This document shows positions 17,014 to 27,321 of a stretch of 64,000 nt of DNA, piece by piece (the first letter of the stretch is position 1; each line of letters begins with the position of its first letter). Below the pieces are notes generated by a model. The model searched no databases. It was not told the DNA's origin and saw only the letters and a list, made by a program, of their open reading frames with translations. Source of the stretch: Streptomyces pseudovenezuelae (GTDB lineage Bacteria; Actinomycetota; Actinomycetes; Streptomycetales; Streptomycetaceae); contig NZ_KQ948145.1 in the NCBI RefSeq assembly GCF_001513955.1, positions 648,212 through 712,211 on the forward strand, read 5' to 3'. Made by a program: the position numbers and the translations under genes.

Positions 17014-18681
17014 GTGACAGACATACCGGCGGCCGGCGGCACCGCGCTGCGGCAGGCGGGCGCGGTCCCGCTGCTGCCCGCCGACCCCGCGCGTATCGGG
17101 CCCTACGTCCCGCTCGGGCTGCTCGGCAGCGGCGGCATGGGCCGGGTCTATCTGGCCCGGCGCGCGGACGACGCCCCGGGGCTCGCCGCCGTGAAGGTGA
17201 TCCGGCCCGAGTACGCCGAGGGCCCGGACTTCCGGCGGCGGTTCGAGCGGGAGGCCGCCGTGCACGGGCGGGTCCGTACCCCGCGTGCACCGCATCTCCT
17301 CGGCACCGGCTTCGACGAGGCGCTGCTGTGGATGGCCACCGAGTACCTGCCCGGCCTCAGCCTCGCCGAGGCGGTCCGCGAGTGCGGGCTGCTGGAACCG
17401 GCCGGCGTGTGGCGGCTGGTGGCGGAACTCGGCGAGGCCCTGTCGGCTTTGGCCGCCGCCGGGGTCGTGCACCGGGACCTCAAGCCGTCCAACGTGATCC
17501 TGTCCCCCCGCGGCGCGCACGTCATCGACTTCGGCATCTCCCGCGCGGCCGACAGCAGCGCGATCACCACGACCGGCAACCGGGTCGGCACGGCCGCGTA
17601 CATGGCGCCCGAGTATCTGCGCGAGGGCCGCTGCGACGCCGCCTCCGACGTGTTCTCCCTCGGCTGCACCATCGTCTACGCCGCCACCGGGCACGCCCCC
17701 TTCGGCGACGGGACCGGCGTGGATGTCATGCACCGGGTCGCCTTCGAGGCGCCGGACGCCGAGGTCATGGCCGAACTCGCCGCGTCCGACCCGGCGTTGG
17801 CCGCCCTGCTGGCCGCCTGTCTGGCCAAGGACCCCGCCGGGCGCCCCACCCCGCGGCAGCTGATCGACGCGGCCACGGCGGCCGGGCACGGCCGGGCCTC
17901 CGACTGGCACGAACCGCTGGCCGTCCGGCTCCGCGACCGGCAGCAGGGGTGCGCGGGGCTGGAGGGCATGCCCGTCCGGCAGTCCGCGCATGTCCGCACA
18001 CCCGTGGCGCCGGTGCTCACGCGGGTGCCCGGACCGGCCACCCGCACCGGTGGCCGGCGACGGCCCCTGCTGGCCGCCGTCGCGGGCCTCGCCGTCGGAG
18101 CCGTGGCCGTCGGTGCCTTCCTGCTCACCCGTCCGGGCCTCGACTCCCCGGCTGCCGCCGCCCCGAGGCAGTCCTCCGGCGTCAGCGAATCCGCCGCACC
18201 GGCCTCTTCCGGGACCGGCGCCGCCTCCGCCTCGCCCTCCGTCACGGACACCGGCAAGAAGAAGGACCGGAGCGAGGCGCAGACGGCCGCCCCCGAGGAG
18301 AGCGGCACCGCACCGGACCGTACTCCGTCCGCGTCGGCCACCCGGACCAGCGGCGGGACGGGCACCGCGAACAGCACCGCCCCCACCCCCACGGCCACCG
18401 TCACGAAGACGGCGGCGCCCCCGGCCACCCCCGCCTGGATCTCGGGCTGCACCTACTACTCGGGCACCGAACAGACCGAATACGGCGACAAGGGCCAGCG
18501 GGTCGTCCAGGTGCAGTGCATGCTCACCAAGCGCGGCTACAGCGTGGGCGGTTCGGGCGTGGACGGCGAGTTCGGCAGGGACACCCAGGCGGCGGTCAAG
18601 CAGTTCCAGAGCGCCAAGGGGCTGGAGGTGGACGGCCAGGTGGGGCCCCACACCTGGGCGGCGCTGCGCAGTTCGACGTAG
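17014..18681 (+). CDS. Receptor Ser/Thr protein kinase with external peptidoglycan-binding domain
   Basis: 555 residues from the GTG at 17014, with AGGGG upstream. Kinase domain (about 28-290): glycine loop GSGGMG (39-43), lysine in AAVKV (61), HRDLKPSN (153-160), DFG (172-174), APE (198-200), so it should be active. One membrane helix at about 351-372, a Ser/Thr/Ala-rich external linker with many charged residues, then a C-terminal domain typical of PG_binding_1 ([52 protein letters not shown]). This predicts a kinase that senses or docks to the cell wall, like PASTA kinases but with a different wall module. Convergent with purH, 21 bp apart. Confidence 0.92.
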   Translation: MTDIPAAGGTALRQAGAVPLLPADPARIGPYVPLGLLGSGGMGRVYLARRADDAPGLAAVKVIRPEYAEGPDFRRRFEREAAVHGRVRTPRAPHLLGTGFDEALLWMATEYLPGLSLAEAVRECGLLEPAGVWRLVAELGEALSALAAAGVVHRDLKPSNVILSPRGAHVIDFGISRAADSSAITTTGNRVGTAAYMAPEYLREGRCDAASDVFSLGCTIVYAATGHAPFGDGTGVDVMHRVAFEAPDAEVMAELAASDPALAALLAACLAKDPAGRPTPRQLIDAATAAGHGRASDWHEPLAVRLRDRQQGCAGLEGMPVRQSAHVRTPVAPVLTRVPGPATRTGGRRRPLLAAVAGLAVGAVAVGAFLLTRPGLDSPAAAAPRQSSGVSESAAPASSGTGAASASPSVTDTGKKKDRSEAQTAAPEESGTAPDRTPSASATRTSGGTGTANSTAPTPTATVTKTAAPPATPAWISGCTYYSGTEQTEYGDKGQRVVQVQCMLTKRGYSVGGSGVDGEFGRDTQAAVKQFQSAKGLEVDGQVGPHTWAALRSST

Positions 18682-18702
18682 CGACGCCCAGGTCGGTGTC
18701 GG

Positions 18703-20268
18703 TCAGTGGAAGAAGTGCCGCGTCCCCGTGAAGTACATCGTGACGCCGGCCTTCTTGGCGGCCTCGACGACGAGTTCGTCACGGACCGAGCCGCCCGGCT
18801 GGACGACCGCCTTCACACCGGCCTCCAGGAGGACCTCCAGGCCGTCCGGGAACGGGAAGAAGGCGTCCGAGGCGGCGTAGGAGCCCTGCGCGCGCTCGGC
18901 ACCGGCCCGCTCCACGGCGAGCTTCGCCGAGTCGACGCGGTTGACCTGGCCCATGCCGACGCCGACCGAGGCGCCGTCCTTGGCGAGGAGGATGGCGTTG
19001 GACTTGACGGCCCGGCAGGCCCGCCAGGCGAAGGCCAGCTCGGCGAGCTCGTCCGCGCTCAGGGCCTCGCCGGTCGCCAGGGTCCAGTTCGCCGGGTCGT
19101 CGCCCTCGGCCTGGAGGCGGTCGGTGACCTGGAGGAGCGCTCCGCCGTCGATGGGCTTGACCTCGGCGGGGTGCGCGGGCGCGGCCGGGGCCTTCAGGAC
19201 GCGGATGTTCTTCTTCCTGGCGAGGGCTTCGAGGGCGCCGTCCTCGTAGTCGGGCGCGACGATGACCTCGGTGAAGATCTCGGCGACCTGCTCCGCCATC
19301 TCCTTGGAGACCGGACGGTTCACCGCGATCACACCGCCGAAGGCCGACAGCGGGTCACACGCGTGTGCCTTGCGGTGCGCCTCGGCGACGTCCGAACCGA
19401 CCGCGATACCGCAGGGGTTGGCGTGCTTGATGATCGCGACGGCCGGCTCGGCGTGGTCGTACGCGGCACGGCGGGCGGCGTCCGTGTCCGTGTAGTTGTT
19501 GTACGACATCTCCTTGCCGTGCAGCTGCTCGGCCTCGGCGAGACCGACGCCGGTGCCGTCGACGTAGAGCGCGGCGGGCTGGTGCGGGTTCTCGCCGTAG
19601 CGCAGGGTGCTCTTGCGCTCCAGGGCCGCGGCGATGAACTCGGGGAACGGGGAGTCGTCCGCGGGCGCGTAGGCGCTGGCGAACCAGCTCGACACGGCGA
19701 TGTCGTACTCGGCGGTGTGCCGGAAGGCCTCGGCGGCCAGGCGCTTGCGGGCACCGAGGTCGAAGCCGCCGTCCTTGACCGCGGCCAGGACGTCCGCGTA
19801 CCGGGAGGGGCTGGTGACGACGGCGACCGAGGGGTGGTTCTTGGCGGCCGCGCGCACCATGGACGGCCCGCCGATGTCGATCTGCTCGACGCACTCGTCG
19901 GGGGTGGCCCCCGAGGCGACGGTCTCGCGGAACGGGTAGAGGTTGACCACGACGAGGTCGAAGGGGTCGACGCCCAGCTCCGCGAGCTGCTCGCGGTGGC
20001 TGTCCAGCCGCAGGTCGGCGAGGATGCCGGCGTGCACGCGCGGGTGCAGGGTCTTGACGCGGCCGTCCAGGCACTCGGGGAAGCCGGTGAGCTCCTCGAC
20101 CTTGGTGACGGGGACGCCGGCGGCTGCGATCCGCCCCGCGGTCGACCCGGTCGAGACGAGCTCCACGCCCGCCTCGTGCAGGCCGCGCGCGAGGTCTTCG
20201 AGGCCGGTCTTGTCGTAGACGCTGATGAGCGCCCGGCGAAGGGGCCGCTTGTTGCTCTCGGCGGTCAC
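18703..20268 (-). CDS. purH: Bifunctional AICAR transformylase / IMP cyclohydrolase
   Basis: Last two steps of purine synthesis to IMP using 10-formyl-THF. 521 residues, family length. N-terminal IMP cyclohydrolase part ([42 protein letters not shown]) and C-terminal transformylase part ([53 protein letters not shown] end). Start at 20268 overlaps the purN stop by 4 bp, so the two genes are translationally coupled. Confidence 0.98.
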   Translation of the reverse strand: MTAESNKRPLRRALISVYDKTGLEDLARGLHEAGVELVSTGSTAGRIAAAGVPVTKVEELTGFPECLDGRVKTLHPRVHAGILADLRLDSHREQLAELGVDPFDLVVVNLYPFRETVASGATPDECVEQIDIGGPSMVRAAAKNHPSVAVVTSPSRYADVLAAVKDGGFDLGARKRLAAEAFRHTAEYDIAVSSWFASAYAPADDSPFPEFIAAALERKSTLRYGENPHQPAALYVDGTGVGLAEAEQLHGKEMSYNNYTDTDAARRAAYDHAEPAVAIIKHANPCGIAVGSDVAEAHRKAHACDPLSAFGGVIAVNRPVSKEMAEQVAEIFTEVIVAPDYEDGALEALARKKNIRVLKAPAAPAHPAEVKPIDGGALLQVTDRLQAEGDDPANWTLATGEALSADELAELAFAWRACRAVKSNAILLAKDGASVGVGMGQVNRVDSAKLAVERAGAERAQGSYAASDAFFPFPDGLEVLLEAGVKAVVQPGGSVRDELVVEAAKKAGVTMYFTGTRHFFH

Positions 20269-20912
20269 TGGATAACTACCTTTCGTCCCTCAATGCGATA
20301 GCCGTTGCGGGCGAGCCGCCCCACGACCTCGACGAGCAGCCTTCGCTCGACTTCCTTGATGCGCTCGTGCAGAGCGCTCTCGTCGTCCTCGTCCCGGATC
20401 TCCACCACGCCCTGGGCGATGATCGGTCCGGTGTCGACGCCGTCGTCGACGAAGTGGACGGTGCAGCCGGTGACCCTGGCTCCGTACGCGAGCGCGTCGC
20501 GCACTCCGTGGGCCCCCGGAAAACTGGGCAGCAGCGCGGGATGGGTGTTCACGAACCGCCCGCCGAAGCGCGCGAGGAACTCCTTGCCCACGATCTTCAT
20601 GAACCCGGCGGACACCACGAGGTCCGGCTCGTACGCGGCGACGGCCTCGGCGAGCGCGGCGTCCCATTCCTCGCGGGTCCCGAAGTCCCTGACCTTGCAC
20701 ACGAAGGTCGGCAACCCGGCCCGCTCGGCCCGCGCGAGCCCCTCGATGTTCTCGCGGTCGGCCCCTACGGCCACGATCTCGGCACCGTAGGCCTCGGTGC
20801 CGGTCGCCGCGACGGCGTCCAGCAGGGCCTGGAGGTTCGTACCGGATCCGGAGACCAGCACGACCAGGCGCTTGACCGGCCTGGCCTGCTCGGCCACGGG
20901 CTTGGCGGCCAC
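20265..20912 (-). CDS. purN: Phosphoribosylglycinamide formyltransferase
   Basis: Transfers a formyl group from 10-formyl-THF to GAR in purine synthesis. 215 residues. Seen: [18 protein letters not shown] phosphate loop, active-site region [22 protein letters not shown] with the catalytic His, and [16 protein letters not shown] start at 20912; ribosome site weak (GAAAGG about 12 bases upstream). First gene of the purN-purH operon; the upstream palindrome GTACG-GT-CGTAC at 20942-20953 could be a control site. Confidence 0.97.
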   Translation of the reverse strand: MAAKPVAEQARPVKRLVVLVSGSGTNLQALLDAVAATGTEAYGAEIVAVGADRENIEGLARAERAGLPTFVCKVRDFGTREEWDAALAEAVAAYEPDLVVSAGFMKIVGKEFLARFGGRFVNTHPALLPSFPGAHGVRDALAYGARVTGCTVHFVDDGVDTGPIIAQGVVEIRDEDDESALHERIKEVERRLLVEVVGRLARNGYRIEGRKVVIQ

Positions 20913-20941
20913 GGCGGGGGCCCTTTCTCGGGGGAGCGTTT

Positions 20942-20953
20942 GTACGGTCGTAC
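20942..20953. promoter_or_regulatory. Palindrome GTACG-GT-CGTAC upstream of purN
   Basis: Perfect 5-bp arms with a 2-bp spacer, 30 bp before the purN start, in an otherwise gene-free 290-bp divergent gap. Short, so the evidence is modest. Confidence 0.3.
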
Positions 20954-21203
20954 GAATGCTTCGAGCCCCGGGATACGGGGAAGTCTACGAAGCGGCCGAA
21001 CGTCAGCAACGATACCGGCACATCGGAAGGCCCCCACGGGACGGGGGCGTGGCCGGAAGGTAGCGTCTGGGAGGGACGGTCCGGGAACGCGGGTGGTGTG
21101 CGGTGCGTTCACGGGGTGAGGCTCGCGCCGACGGGCCCGCCGAACCGTTCGATCCACGTAAGCCATGGCCAGTCACATCCTTCAAGGGGAAGACGCTCAC
21201 TTG

Positions 21204-22019
21204 ATGTCGGACCGCAGCCTGCGACTCCTCACGCTCCCCCAGCAGTCGGTGCAGGAAGGGGAGCGCAGCGGCATGCTGCTGCGGGAGCAGCCCTCCTCGC
21301 CGCCGGACGCGCCTTCGTCCGAGAAGAAGTCCGGCAGGAAGAACAGCGAGGGGCGGGGCGGGGCGGCCGAGGACGACAACCCCTTCGCCCCGCCGCCGGA
21401 GGGCACTCCGGACCGCCCGTGGCAGCCGCGCCGTCCCGAGGGTTCGGACGGCGACCGGGGCGAGGGCACGGGCCGGGGCGAGGGTGGCGGCCGCACCCCG
21501 TGGGGCAGCCAGTGGAGCGACCGCCAGCCCGGCCGCTCCGACGGTCACTTCGGCGAGCGGCCGGGCGCGGCACCCGGCGGCGGCCCGGAGGGGCAGGGCA
21601 GCGCGGGACCGGATCAGCGCTGGGACCCGATGGACCCCTCCCAGCGCCGCGCCCGCTACGCCCTGCTCTGCGGCATGTGGGCCTTCTTCTTCGTCCTGTT
21701 CGGCTGGCCGTACGTGAGCCTGCTGCTGGGCGCGCTGGCCCTGTACTGGGGCATCAGCGCCCTGCGCGCCAAGCCCCGCACCGCGGACCCCGACGCCCCC
21801 GTCCCGCCGCAGTCGGCCCGCCCCCAGTCGACCGCGGCCATCAGCGGCCTGGTCACGGCCTCGCTGGCCATCGTCCTGGTCGCCGCGAGCTTCACCGCGA
21901 GGCTCGTCTACAGCGACTACTACACCTGCACCAACGACGCCCTCACCAACGCGGCCGAGAAGTCCTGCACCGACCTCCTCCCGAAGGAACTCCGGGGCCT
22001 GCTGAGCACGAACGGCTGA
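21204..22019 (+). CDS. Membrane protein with disordered N-terminus, function unknown
   Basis: 271 residues from the ATG at 21204. An ATG at 21165 is also in frame, but the codons between have low GC3 and AAGGGGAAG lies before the later start. The first about 140 residues are Gly/Arg/Pro/Glu-rich and probably disordered. Then come membrane segments ([31 protein letters not shown] and [19 protein letters not shown]), a short external part with two cysteines, and a stop. Between purN (divergent) and the PerM-like gene (convergent). No function recognised. Confidence 0.78.
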   Translation: MSDRSLRLLTLPQQSVQEGERSGMLLREQPSSPPDAPSSEKKSGRKNSEGRGGAAEDDNPFAPPPEGTPDRPWQPRRPEGSDGDRGEGTGRGEGGGRTPWGSQWSDRQPGRSDGHFGERPGAAPGGGPEGQGSAGPDQRWDPMDPSQRRARYALLCGMWAFFFVLFGWPYVSLLLGALALYWGISALRAKPRTADPDAPVPPQSARPQSTAAISGLVTASLAIVLVAASFTARLVYSDYYTCTNDALTNAAEKSCTDLLPKELRGLLSTNG

Positions 22020-22041
22020 CGCCGGGGGCGCCCGCCGGGCG

Positions 22042-23658
22042 TCAGTCGCCGGCCGGAGGTTTCTCGGCGGGCTCCTCCAGCGGCGCGGAGGCCTCCTTGA
22101 GCGCCGCCCAGCGGGTCTCGCGGAGCGCGTCCTCGTACCAGGGCGTCGACGAGGGCACCGGCTCCGGCGCGGGCGCCGGGGGCAGGTAGTCGTACGGCTC
22201 GTAGACGTCGTCCCGGCCGAAGACGCCGTCCTGGCCGAAGGCTTCGTCCTGGTCGAAGGCGGGGTCCTCGTCGTGAGCGGCGTCATCCTGCGGGGCGGGC
22301 GTCTTCAGCGGTCCGGTCTCGGGCTTCGCCGCCTTCGTCGGCCGGCGGAAGAGGGTCCGCACCGAGGACAGCCGCACCCGCAGGCCGCCCCTGGTCCGGC
22401 CCCGCCAGGCCCGTACCGCCAGCGCCACCGGCACGCCCACCGCAGAGATCCACCCGACCACCGCCGCGCCCACCTGCCACCACACCGGCCCGAAGCGGGC
22501 CAGCGCACCCACCCCGAGCGGCCCTCCGGCCAGCGCCGCCAGGACGGCGACCACGACCGCGCACAGCACCGCCGCCCGCACCACCGCACCCGCCGTCAGC
22601 CGCCGCGGCCGTCCCGCGTCCGCGGAACGCCCCACGAACCAGCCCACCGCCGCCCCGGCCACCACCGGCACCGCCCCCGCCGCCCAGTGCGCGGGCCCGC
22701 CGGCTCCCGCTCCCGGTACCGCCGCCAGCAGCGGAAAGGGCGGCAGCAGGGGCGCGGGATCCGAGGACAGCGGCCCCACGACATGCCCCACGCCCAGGAC
22801 GAACCCGGGCCCGGTGGCGTACCCCACCGCCCACACCGCCGCGTTCGGCAGCAGCGTCAGACACAGCAGCAGGACGGCGAACCGTCCCGACCATCCCTCC
22901 GTCAACTGGAGGAACGACACCCGCGTCGCACCGCCGTGCGCCACCAGCGACACCGCGAGCAGCACCGCCCCGCCCCCGAGGAGCGCGCAGAGCCCGGCCC
23001 CCGCGGCGCGAACGGCCGCGGACAGCCGTGCCCGCGCCTCCGTCCCGAGGACAAGACGCCGCACCCCCCGGGGCAGCAGCACCAGCACGTCGTCCAACGC
23101 GTCGGAGGGACGCCCGTACGCCGTCCACACCCCCGCGCCGGCCGCGCCCATGACGACGGCCGGCAGGACCGCGCAGGTCCATGTCCACGAGGGCCGCAGC
23201 GTCCCACCGGACGCGTACAGCGCGACGACGGCGGCCACGGCGAGGTACCCGAGCACGACCCCCGTCCACGCCGTCCGCCCGGTCGCCTGCGGCGGCTCCT
23301 CCTCGCCGGAGGCCAGGTCCCGGGCCGCCCGGTGCACCAGCCACAGCGGCAGGGCGAGCAGCAGCAGCGGGGTGACTCCGACGGGCGCCGGAACTCCGGA
23401 GAGCGTGTCCGTCCGGACCAGTTCCGCCCCGTGCGCGAACAGCCACAGCGCCGCGGCCACGTGCAGCGCGCCGCCCGGACCGCTGTCGGGGTACGGCGAG
23501 CTGATCCACAGCACGATCACGAGCACGGCGAACGAGCCGAGCCCCAGCCCGGCGGCCACGGCACCCCCCAGGAGTCCGGCGCCCAGCCCTGGCGCCCGGT
23601 CGCGCATCCGGGTGAGCAGGGACGACAACGAGGTGCGGCGTGCGGTCAGCTGGATCAC
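22042..23658 (-). CDS. perM: PerM-like integral membrane protein (DUF6350)
   Basis: 538 residues from the GTG at 23658 (GGGGGC upstream). About ten membrane segments, then a charged, Asp/Glu-rich cytoplasmic tail of some 100 residues. Sequence motifs are few. The assignment rests on hydrophobic profile and synteny: in Mycobacterium tuberculosis, perM sits between sucCD and purN-purH, exactly as here. PerM there stabilises the divisome protein FtsB under stress, so a cell-division or envelope role is inferred, not shown. Convergent with the preceding membrane-protein gene. Confidence 0.7.
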   Translation of the reverse strand: MIQLTARRTSLSSLLTRMRDRAPGLGAGLLGGAVAAGLGLGSFAVLVIVLWISSPYPDSGPGGALHVAAALWLFAHGAELVRTDTLSGVPAPVGVTPLLLLALPLWLVHRAARDLASGEEEPPQATGRTAWTGVVLGYLAVAAVVALYASGGTLRPSWTWTCAVLPAVVMGAAGAGVWTAYGRPSDALDDVLVLLPRGVRRLVLGTEARARLSAAVRAAGAGLCALLGGGAVLLAVSLVAHGGATRVSFLQLTEGWSGRFAVLLLCLTLLPNAAVWAVGYATGPGFVLGVGHVVGPLSSDPAPLLPPFPLLAAVPGAGAGGPAHWAAGAVPVVAGAAVGWFVGRSADAGRPRRLTAGAVVRAAVLCAVVVAVLAALAGGPLGVGALARFGPVWWQVGAAVVGWISAVGVPVALAVRAWRGRTRGGLRVRLSSVRTLFRRPTKAAKPETGPLKTPAPQDDAAHDEDPAFDQDEAFGQDGVFGRDDVYEPYDYLPPAPAPEPVPSSTPWYEDALRETRWAALKEASAPLEEPAEKPPAGD

Positions 23659-23762
23659 GCCCCCATGGTCCCAACGACACGCGCTTTCTCGTCGTAACAG
23701 GCGAACCCCCGAAGTGTCGCTCAATATATGACTATGTACCTTTTCGCACGAAGGGGCGCCCT

Positions 23763-24647
23763 GTGACGCGGGATCAGGTCGCACAAAGGGACGGCACGAA
23801 CGGCGAGCTGACGACGGCTCAGCAGGAGCACGAGGAGCTCCCGGCCACCCCCCTGACACCGGCTCAGGCCTTCGACGCGCTGTACACGTTCTGCGCGCCC
23901 GCCCTCGTCCGGCAGACCTACCTGCTCACCGGCCGCCGCGAACTCGCCCGCGAGTCGGTCGAACGGGCCTTCCAACTCGCCTGGCAGCGCTGGCCCGAGG
24001 TGGCCCTGGACCGGGATCCGGCGGGCTGGGTCCGGATCATGGCGTACGAGTACGCGCTGTCCCCCTGGCACCGTCTGCGCCCCCACCACCGCACCCCCGA
24101 GCCACTCCTCGCCGACCCGTCCGACCGCGCGCTGATGGCCGTACTCCTGAAGCTCCCGCCGCCCCAGCGGCGCACGCTTCTGCTGTACGACGGCGTGGGC
24201 CTCGACCTGCCGGAGACGGCGGCGGAGACGGAGGCGAGCACACCGGCGACGGCGTATCGGTTGATGAACGCGCGCGCGGCGATCACGGCTCGGCTGCCCG
24301 ACCTGGCCGACCCGTCCGATCTGCACGAGCGGCTGGCACTGCTGGCCTCCGCGCAGCGGTTGGGGGCCGCGCAGCCGCCCGCGGTGAGAACCGGCAGCGA
24401 GCGCCGGGCCCGCTTCTGGACCCGGGCGGCGATCGCGTTCACGGTCGCACTGATCGGCACGACGGCGCTGACGCTGCGGACGGCCCCGACGCACTACGAG
24501 CCGCCCGTGCCTCCGGGGGCGGAGGTGCAGGGGGTGCCGGCCAAGGTGGGGCCGGGTTCCCTCTCGGAGGAGGAGATGTCGCTCCGCGAGAAGCTGCGGG
24601 AGAGCGCAGGGAGCGGCCCGGAGAGAATGGCACCGCTTGTTCGTTGA
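23763..24647 (+). CDS. Sigma-factor-like protein with C-terminal membrane anchor
   Basis: 294 residues; GTG at 23763 with AAGGGG six bases upstream. The N-terminal part resembles region 2 of ECF sigma factors ([30 protein letters not shown] then [15 protein letters not shown]). A region-4-like part follows ([33 protein letters not shown]). Then comes a single membrane helix ([17 protein letters not shown]) and a short tail. The anchor makes a free sigma role unlikely; it could be a membrane-held regulator. The gene is divergent from the PerM-like gene across a 104-bp AT-rich gap, so the two may share a promoter region. Confidence 0.75.
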   Translation: MTRDQVAQRDGTNGELTTAQQEHEELPATPLTPAQAFDALYTFCAPALVRQTYLLTGRRELARESVERAFQLAWQRWPEVALDRDPAGWVRIMAYEYALSPWHRLRPHHRTPEPLLADPSDRALMAVLLKLPPPQRRTLLLYDGVGLDLPETAAETEASTPATAYRLMNARAAITARLPDLADPSDLHERLALLASAQRLGAAQPPAVRTGSERRARFWTRAAIAFTVALIGTTALTLRTAPTHYEPPVPPGAEVQGVPAKVGPGSLSEEEMSLREKLRESAGSGPERMAPLVR

Positions 24648-24676
24648 CCGTGAAGGCGGGTCCGGTGGAGCTTTTC

Positions 24677-24722
24677 AGGGGCGCGGGGAACTGCGCGACC
24701 AGCCACGACGCACCCGCAGCCG
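24677..24722 (+). repeat. Dispersed intergenic repeat, copy 2
   Basis: Core GCGCGGGGAACTGCGCGACC followed by AGCCACGACG, between the convergent sigma-like gene and sucD. Same orientation and near-identical core to the copy at 12036-12080. Confidence 0.75.
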
Positions 24723-24813
24723 CCGGACGACCGAACCCCGCACCCCATGCCGCGCCGATGGGCCCGCCCCCAAGCAACGGAGCGAGCCCATCAACGTTCA
24801 GCCAGGTACCTGC

Positions 24814-25698
24814 TCAGCCGGCCAGGATCTCCCGCGCCAGCTTCGCCGTCTCGGTCGGCGTCTTGCCGACCTTGACGCCGGCGGCCTCAAGGGCCTCCTT
24901 CTTCGCGGCGGCCGTGCCGGAGGAGCCGGAGACGATGGCGCCGGCGTGGCCCATGGTCTTGCCCTCGGGCGCGGTGAAGCCCGCGACGTAGCCGACGACC
25001 GGCTTGGTCACGTTCTCCTTGATGAAGGCCGCGGCCCGCTCCTCGGCGTCGCCACCGATCTCACCGATCATGACGATCAGGTCGGTGTCGGGGTCGGCCT
25101 CGAACGCGGCGAGCGCGTCGATGTGCGTGGTGCCGATGACCGGGTCGCCACCGATGCCGACGGCGGACGAGAAGCCGATGTCACGCAGCTCGTACATCAT
25201 CTGGTACGTCAGCGTGCCGGACTTCGAGACCAGGCCGATGCGGCCCGGCTTGGTGATGTCGCCCGGGATGATGCCGGCGTTCGACTGGCCCGGGGTGATG
25301 AGACCGGGGCAGTTCGGGCCGATGATCCGGGTCTTGTTGCCCTGCGACACGGCGTACGCGTAGAACGCGGCCGAGTCGTGGACCGCGATGCCCTCGGTGA
25401 TGACGACCGCGAGGGGGATCTCGGCGTCGATGGCCTCGACCACGGCGGCCTTGGCGAAGGCCGGCGGCACGAAGAGGACGGATACGTTCGCGCCCGTCTT
25501 CTCGATCGCCTCGGCGACGGTGCCGAAGACCGGGATCTCGTTGCCGTCGATGTCGACGGACGTGCCCGCCTTGCGGGGGTTCACGCCACCGACGATGTTG
25601 GTGCCGTCGGCCAGCATGAGCTTGGTGTGCTTCATGCCCGTGGCACCGGTCATGCCCTGGACGATGACCTTGGAGTCCTTGTCGAGGAAGATAGCCAT
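24814..25698 (-). CDS. sucD: Succinyl-CoA synthetase (ADP-forming) alpha subunit
   Basis: Substrate-level phosphorylation step of the TCA cycle, as a complex with SucC. 294 residues. Seen: CoA-binding Rossmann part ([28 protein letters not shown]), NCPGLITPG, and the phosphohistidine segment [21 protein letters not shown] start, 21 bp after sucC. Confidence 0.98.
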   Translation of the reverse strand: MAIFLDKDSKVIVQGMTGATGMKHTKLMLADGTNIVGGVNPRKAGTSVDIDGNEIPVFGTVAEAIEKTGANVSVLFVPPAFAKAAVVEAIDAEIPLAVVITEGIAVHDSAAFYAYAVSQGNKTRIIGPNCPGLITPGQSNAGIIPGDITKPGRIGLVSKSGTLTYQMMYELRDIGFSSAVGIGGDPVIGTTHIDALAAFEADPDTDLIVMIGEIGGDAEERAAAFIKENVTKPVVGYVAGFTAPEGKTMGHAGAIVSGSSGTAAAKKEALEAAGVKVGKTPTETAKLAREILAG

Positions 25699-25719
25699 GG
25701 CTTGTCTGTCCCTCTTCCC

Positions 25720-26898
25720 TTACTTCGCAGCCGCGAGCTCGGCGGCCTTGTCGGCCGCGCCGTCCATGGTGTCCACGCGCTGGACCAGCGGGTGGTTGGC
25801 GTCGGAGAGGATCTTGCGACCCAGCTCGGCGTTGTTGCCGTCGAGGCGGACGACGAGGGGCTTGGTGACTTCCTCGCCCTTGTCCGCGAGCAGCTGCAGC
25901 GCCTGGACGATGCCGTTGGCGACCTCGTCGCACGCGGTGATGCCGCCGAAGACGTTGACGAAGACCGACTTGACGTCGGGGTCGCCGAGGATGATCTCCA
26001 GGCCGTTCGCCATCACGGCCGCGGAGGCGCCGCCGCCGATGTCGAGGAAGTTGGCGGGCTTGACGCCACCATGCGCCTCACCGGCGTACGCGACGACGTC
26101 CAGGGTGCTCATGACGAGACCCGCGCCGTTGCCGATGATGCCGACCTCGCCGTCGAGCTTGACGTAGTTGAGGTTCTTCTCCTTGGCGGCGGCCTCCAGC
26201 GGGTTGGCCGCGTCCTTGTCCTGGAGGGCCTCGTGTCCCGGCTGACGGAACTCGGCGTTCTCGTCGAGGGAGACCTTGCCGTCCAGGGCGATGACCTCGC
26301 CGGAGGCGACCTTGGCCAGCGGGTTGACCTCGACGAGGAGGGCGTCCTCCTCGATGAAGGTCTTCCACAGGGTGACCAGGACGTTCTCGACCTTGTCGGC
26401 GACCTCGGCCGGGAAGTTCGCGGCCTCGACGATCTGGCGGGCGACCTCGGGGGTCACGCCGACGTTGGCGTCGATGGGCGTCTTGGCGACGGCCTCGGGG
26501 CGGGTCTCCGCCACCTCCTCGATCTCCATGCCGCCCTCGACGGACGCGATGGAGAGGAAGGTGCGGTTGGCACGGTCCAGGAGGAAGGAGACGTAGTACT
26601 CCTCCACGATCTCCGGAGCCGTCTCGGCGATCATCACCTTGTGGACCGTGTGGCCCTTGATGTCCATGCCGAGGATGTTGGTCGCGTGCTCGACCGCCTC
26701 GTCGGCGGTCGCGGCCAGCTTCACGCCGCCGGCCTTGCCGCGGCCACCGACCTTCACCTGGGCCTTGACGACGGACTTGCCACCGAGGCGCTCGGTGGCT
26801 GCGCGGGCCGCCTCAGGCGTGTCGATGACTTCACCGGCCAGCACCGGTACATCGTGCTTGGCGAAGAGGTCCCTCGCCTGGTACTCGAACAGGTCCAC
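25720..26898 (-). CDS. sucC: Succinyl-CoA synthetase beta subunit
   Basis: 392 residues, family length. N-terminal ATP-grasp domain ([47 protein letters not shown]) and C-terminal CoA-ligase part ([40 protein letters not shown]). GTG start at 26898 with ACGGAAG upstream. First gene of the sucC-sucD operon. Confidence 0.98.
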   Translation of the reverse strand: MDLFEYQARDLFAKHDVPVLAGEVIDTPEAARAATERLGGKSVVKAQVKVGGRGKAGGVKLAATADEAVEHATNILGMDIKGHTVHKVMIAETAPEIVEEYYVSFLLDRANRTFLSIASVEGGMEIEEVAETRPEAVAKTPIDANVGVTPEVARQIVEAANFPAEVADKVENVLVTLWKTFIEEDALLVEVNPLAKVASGEVIALDGKVSLDENAEFRQPGHEALQDKDAANPLEAAAKEKNLNYVKLDGEVGIIGNGAGLVMSTLDVVAYAGEAHGGVKPANFLDIGGGASAAVMANGLEIILGDPDVKSVFVNVFGGITACDEVANGIVQALQLLADKGEEVTKPLVVRLDGNNAELGRKILSDANHPLVQRVDTMDGAADKAAELAAAK

Positions 26899-27321
26899 GC
26901 GCTTCCGTCCCTATCAGTGATCTCGCGGTTCGTTGTCTGCGTGGGCGTGCCGCGAGGGCAACGTGACGTCCGACCGGTGTCTGTCACAAGGGAGGCGCAC
27001 ACGGTGTCCGAGCGCGCGGCATGTCCGTCTCGCAGGTTATCGCTGCTTGCCGGGGGCCCCTAAATCGAGGGTCACACCTGAGCGGTGATACCTGTCACAT
27101 GATGCCGTGCTCACTGGCACGGCGTGCCGCAGGTGAAGGGCCTCACCGGGCTGGGGTTGGCCCGGTGAGGCCCCTTGAACAGCCCTGCGAGGGGCTCAGG
27201 GCAGTCGATCCCCACCCCAATGGGGACCTCTTCGCCCCGACCGTGAGGCTCCGGCAGGACGGACCGACGGCTTTCGGCCGTCCGGGGCCCATCGCCTCAC
27301 GGAGTCGGTGGTGGAGAACGG
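26899..27321. other. Intergenic region upstream of sucC
   Basis: No gene seen. Presumably holds the sucC promoter. Contains a small hairpin GCCGTGC/GCACGGC (27104-27123) and a strong terminator (27138-27173) that serves the leftward gene ending at 27322's left side. Confidence 0.6.
27138..27173. terminator. 13-bp perfect hairpin terminator
   Basis: GGGCCTCACCGGG pairs with CCCGGTGAGGCCC around a 10-nt loop. On the minus strand this lies about 150 bp beyond the stop of the repeat-protein gene at 27322. Confidence 0.85.
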
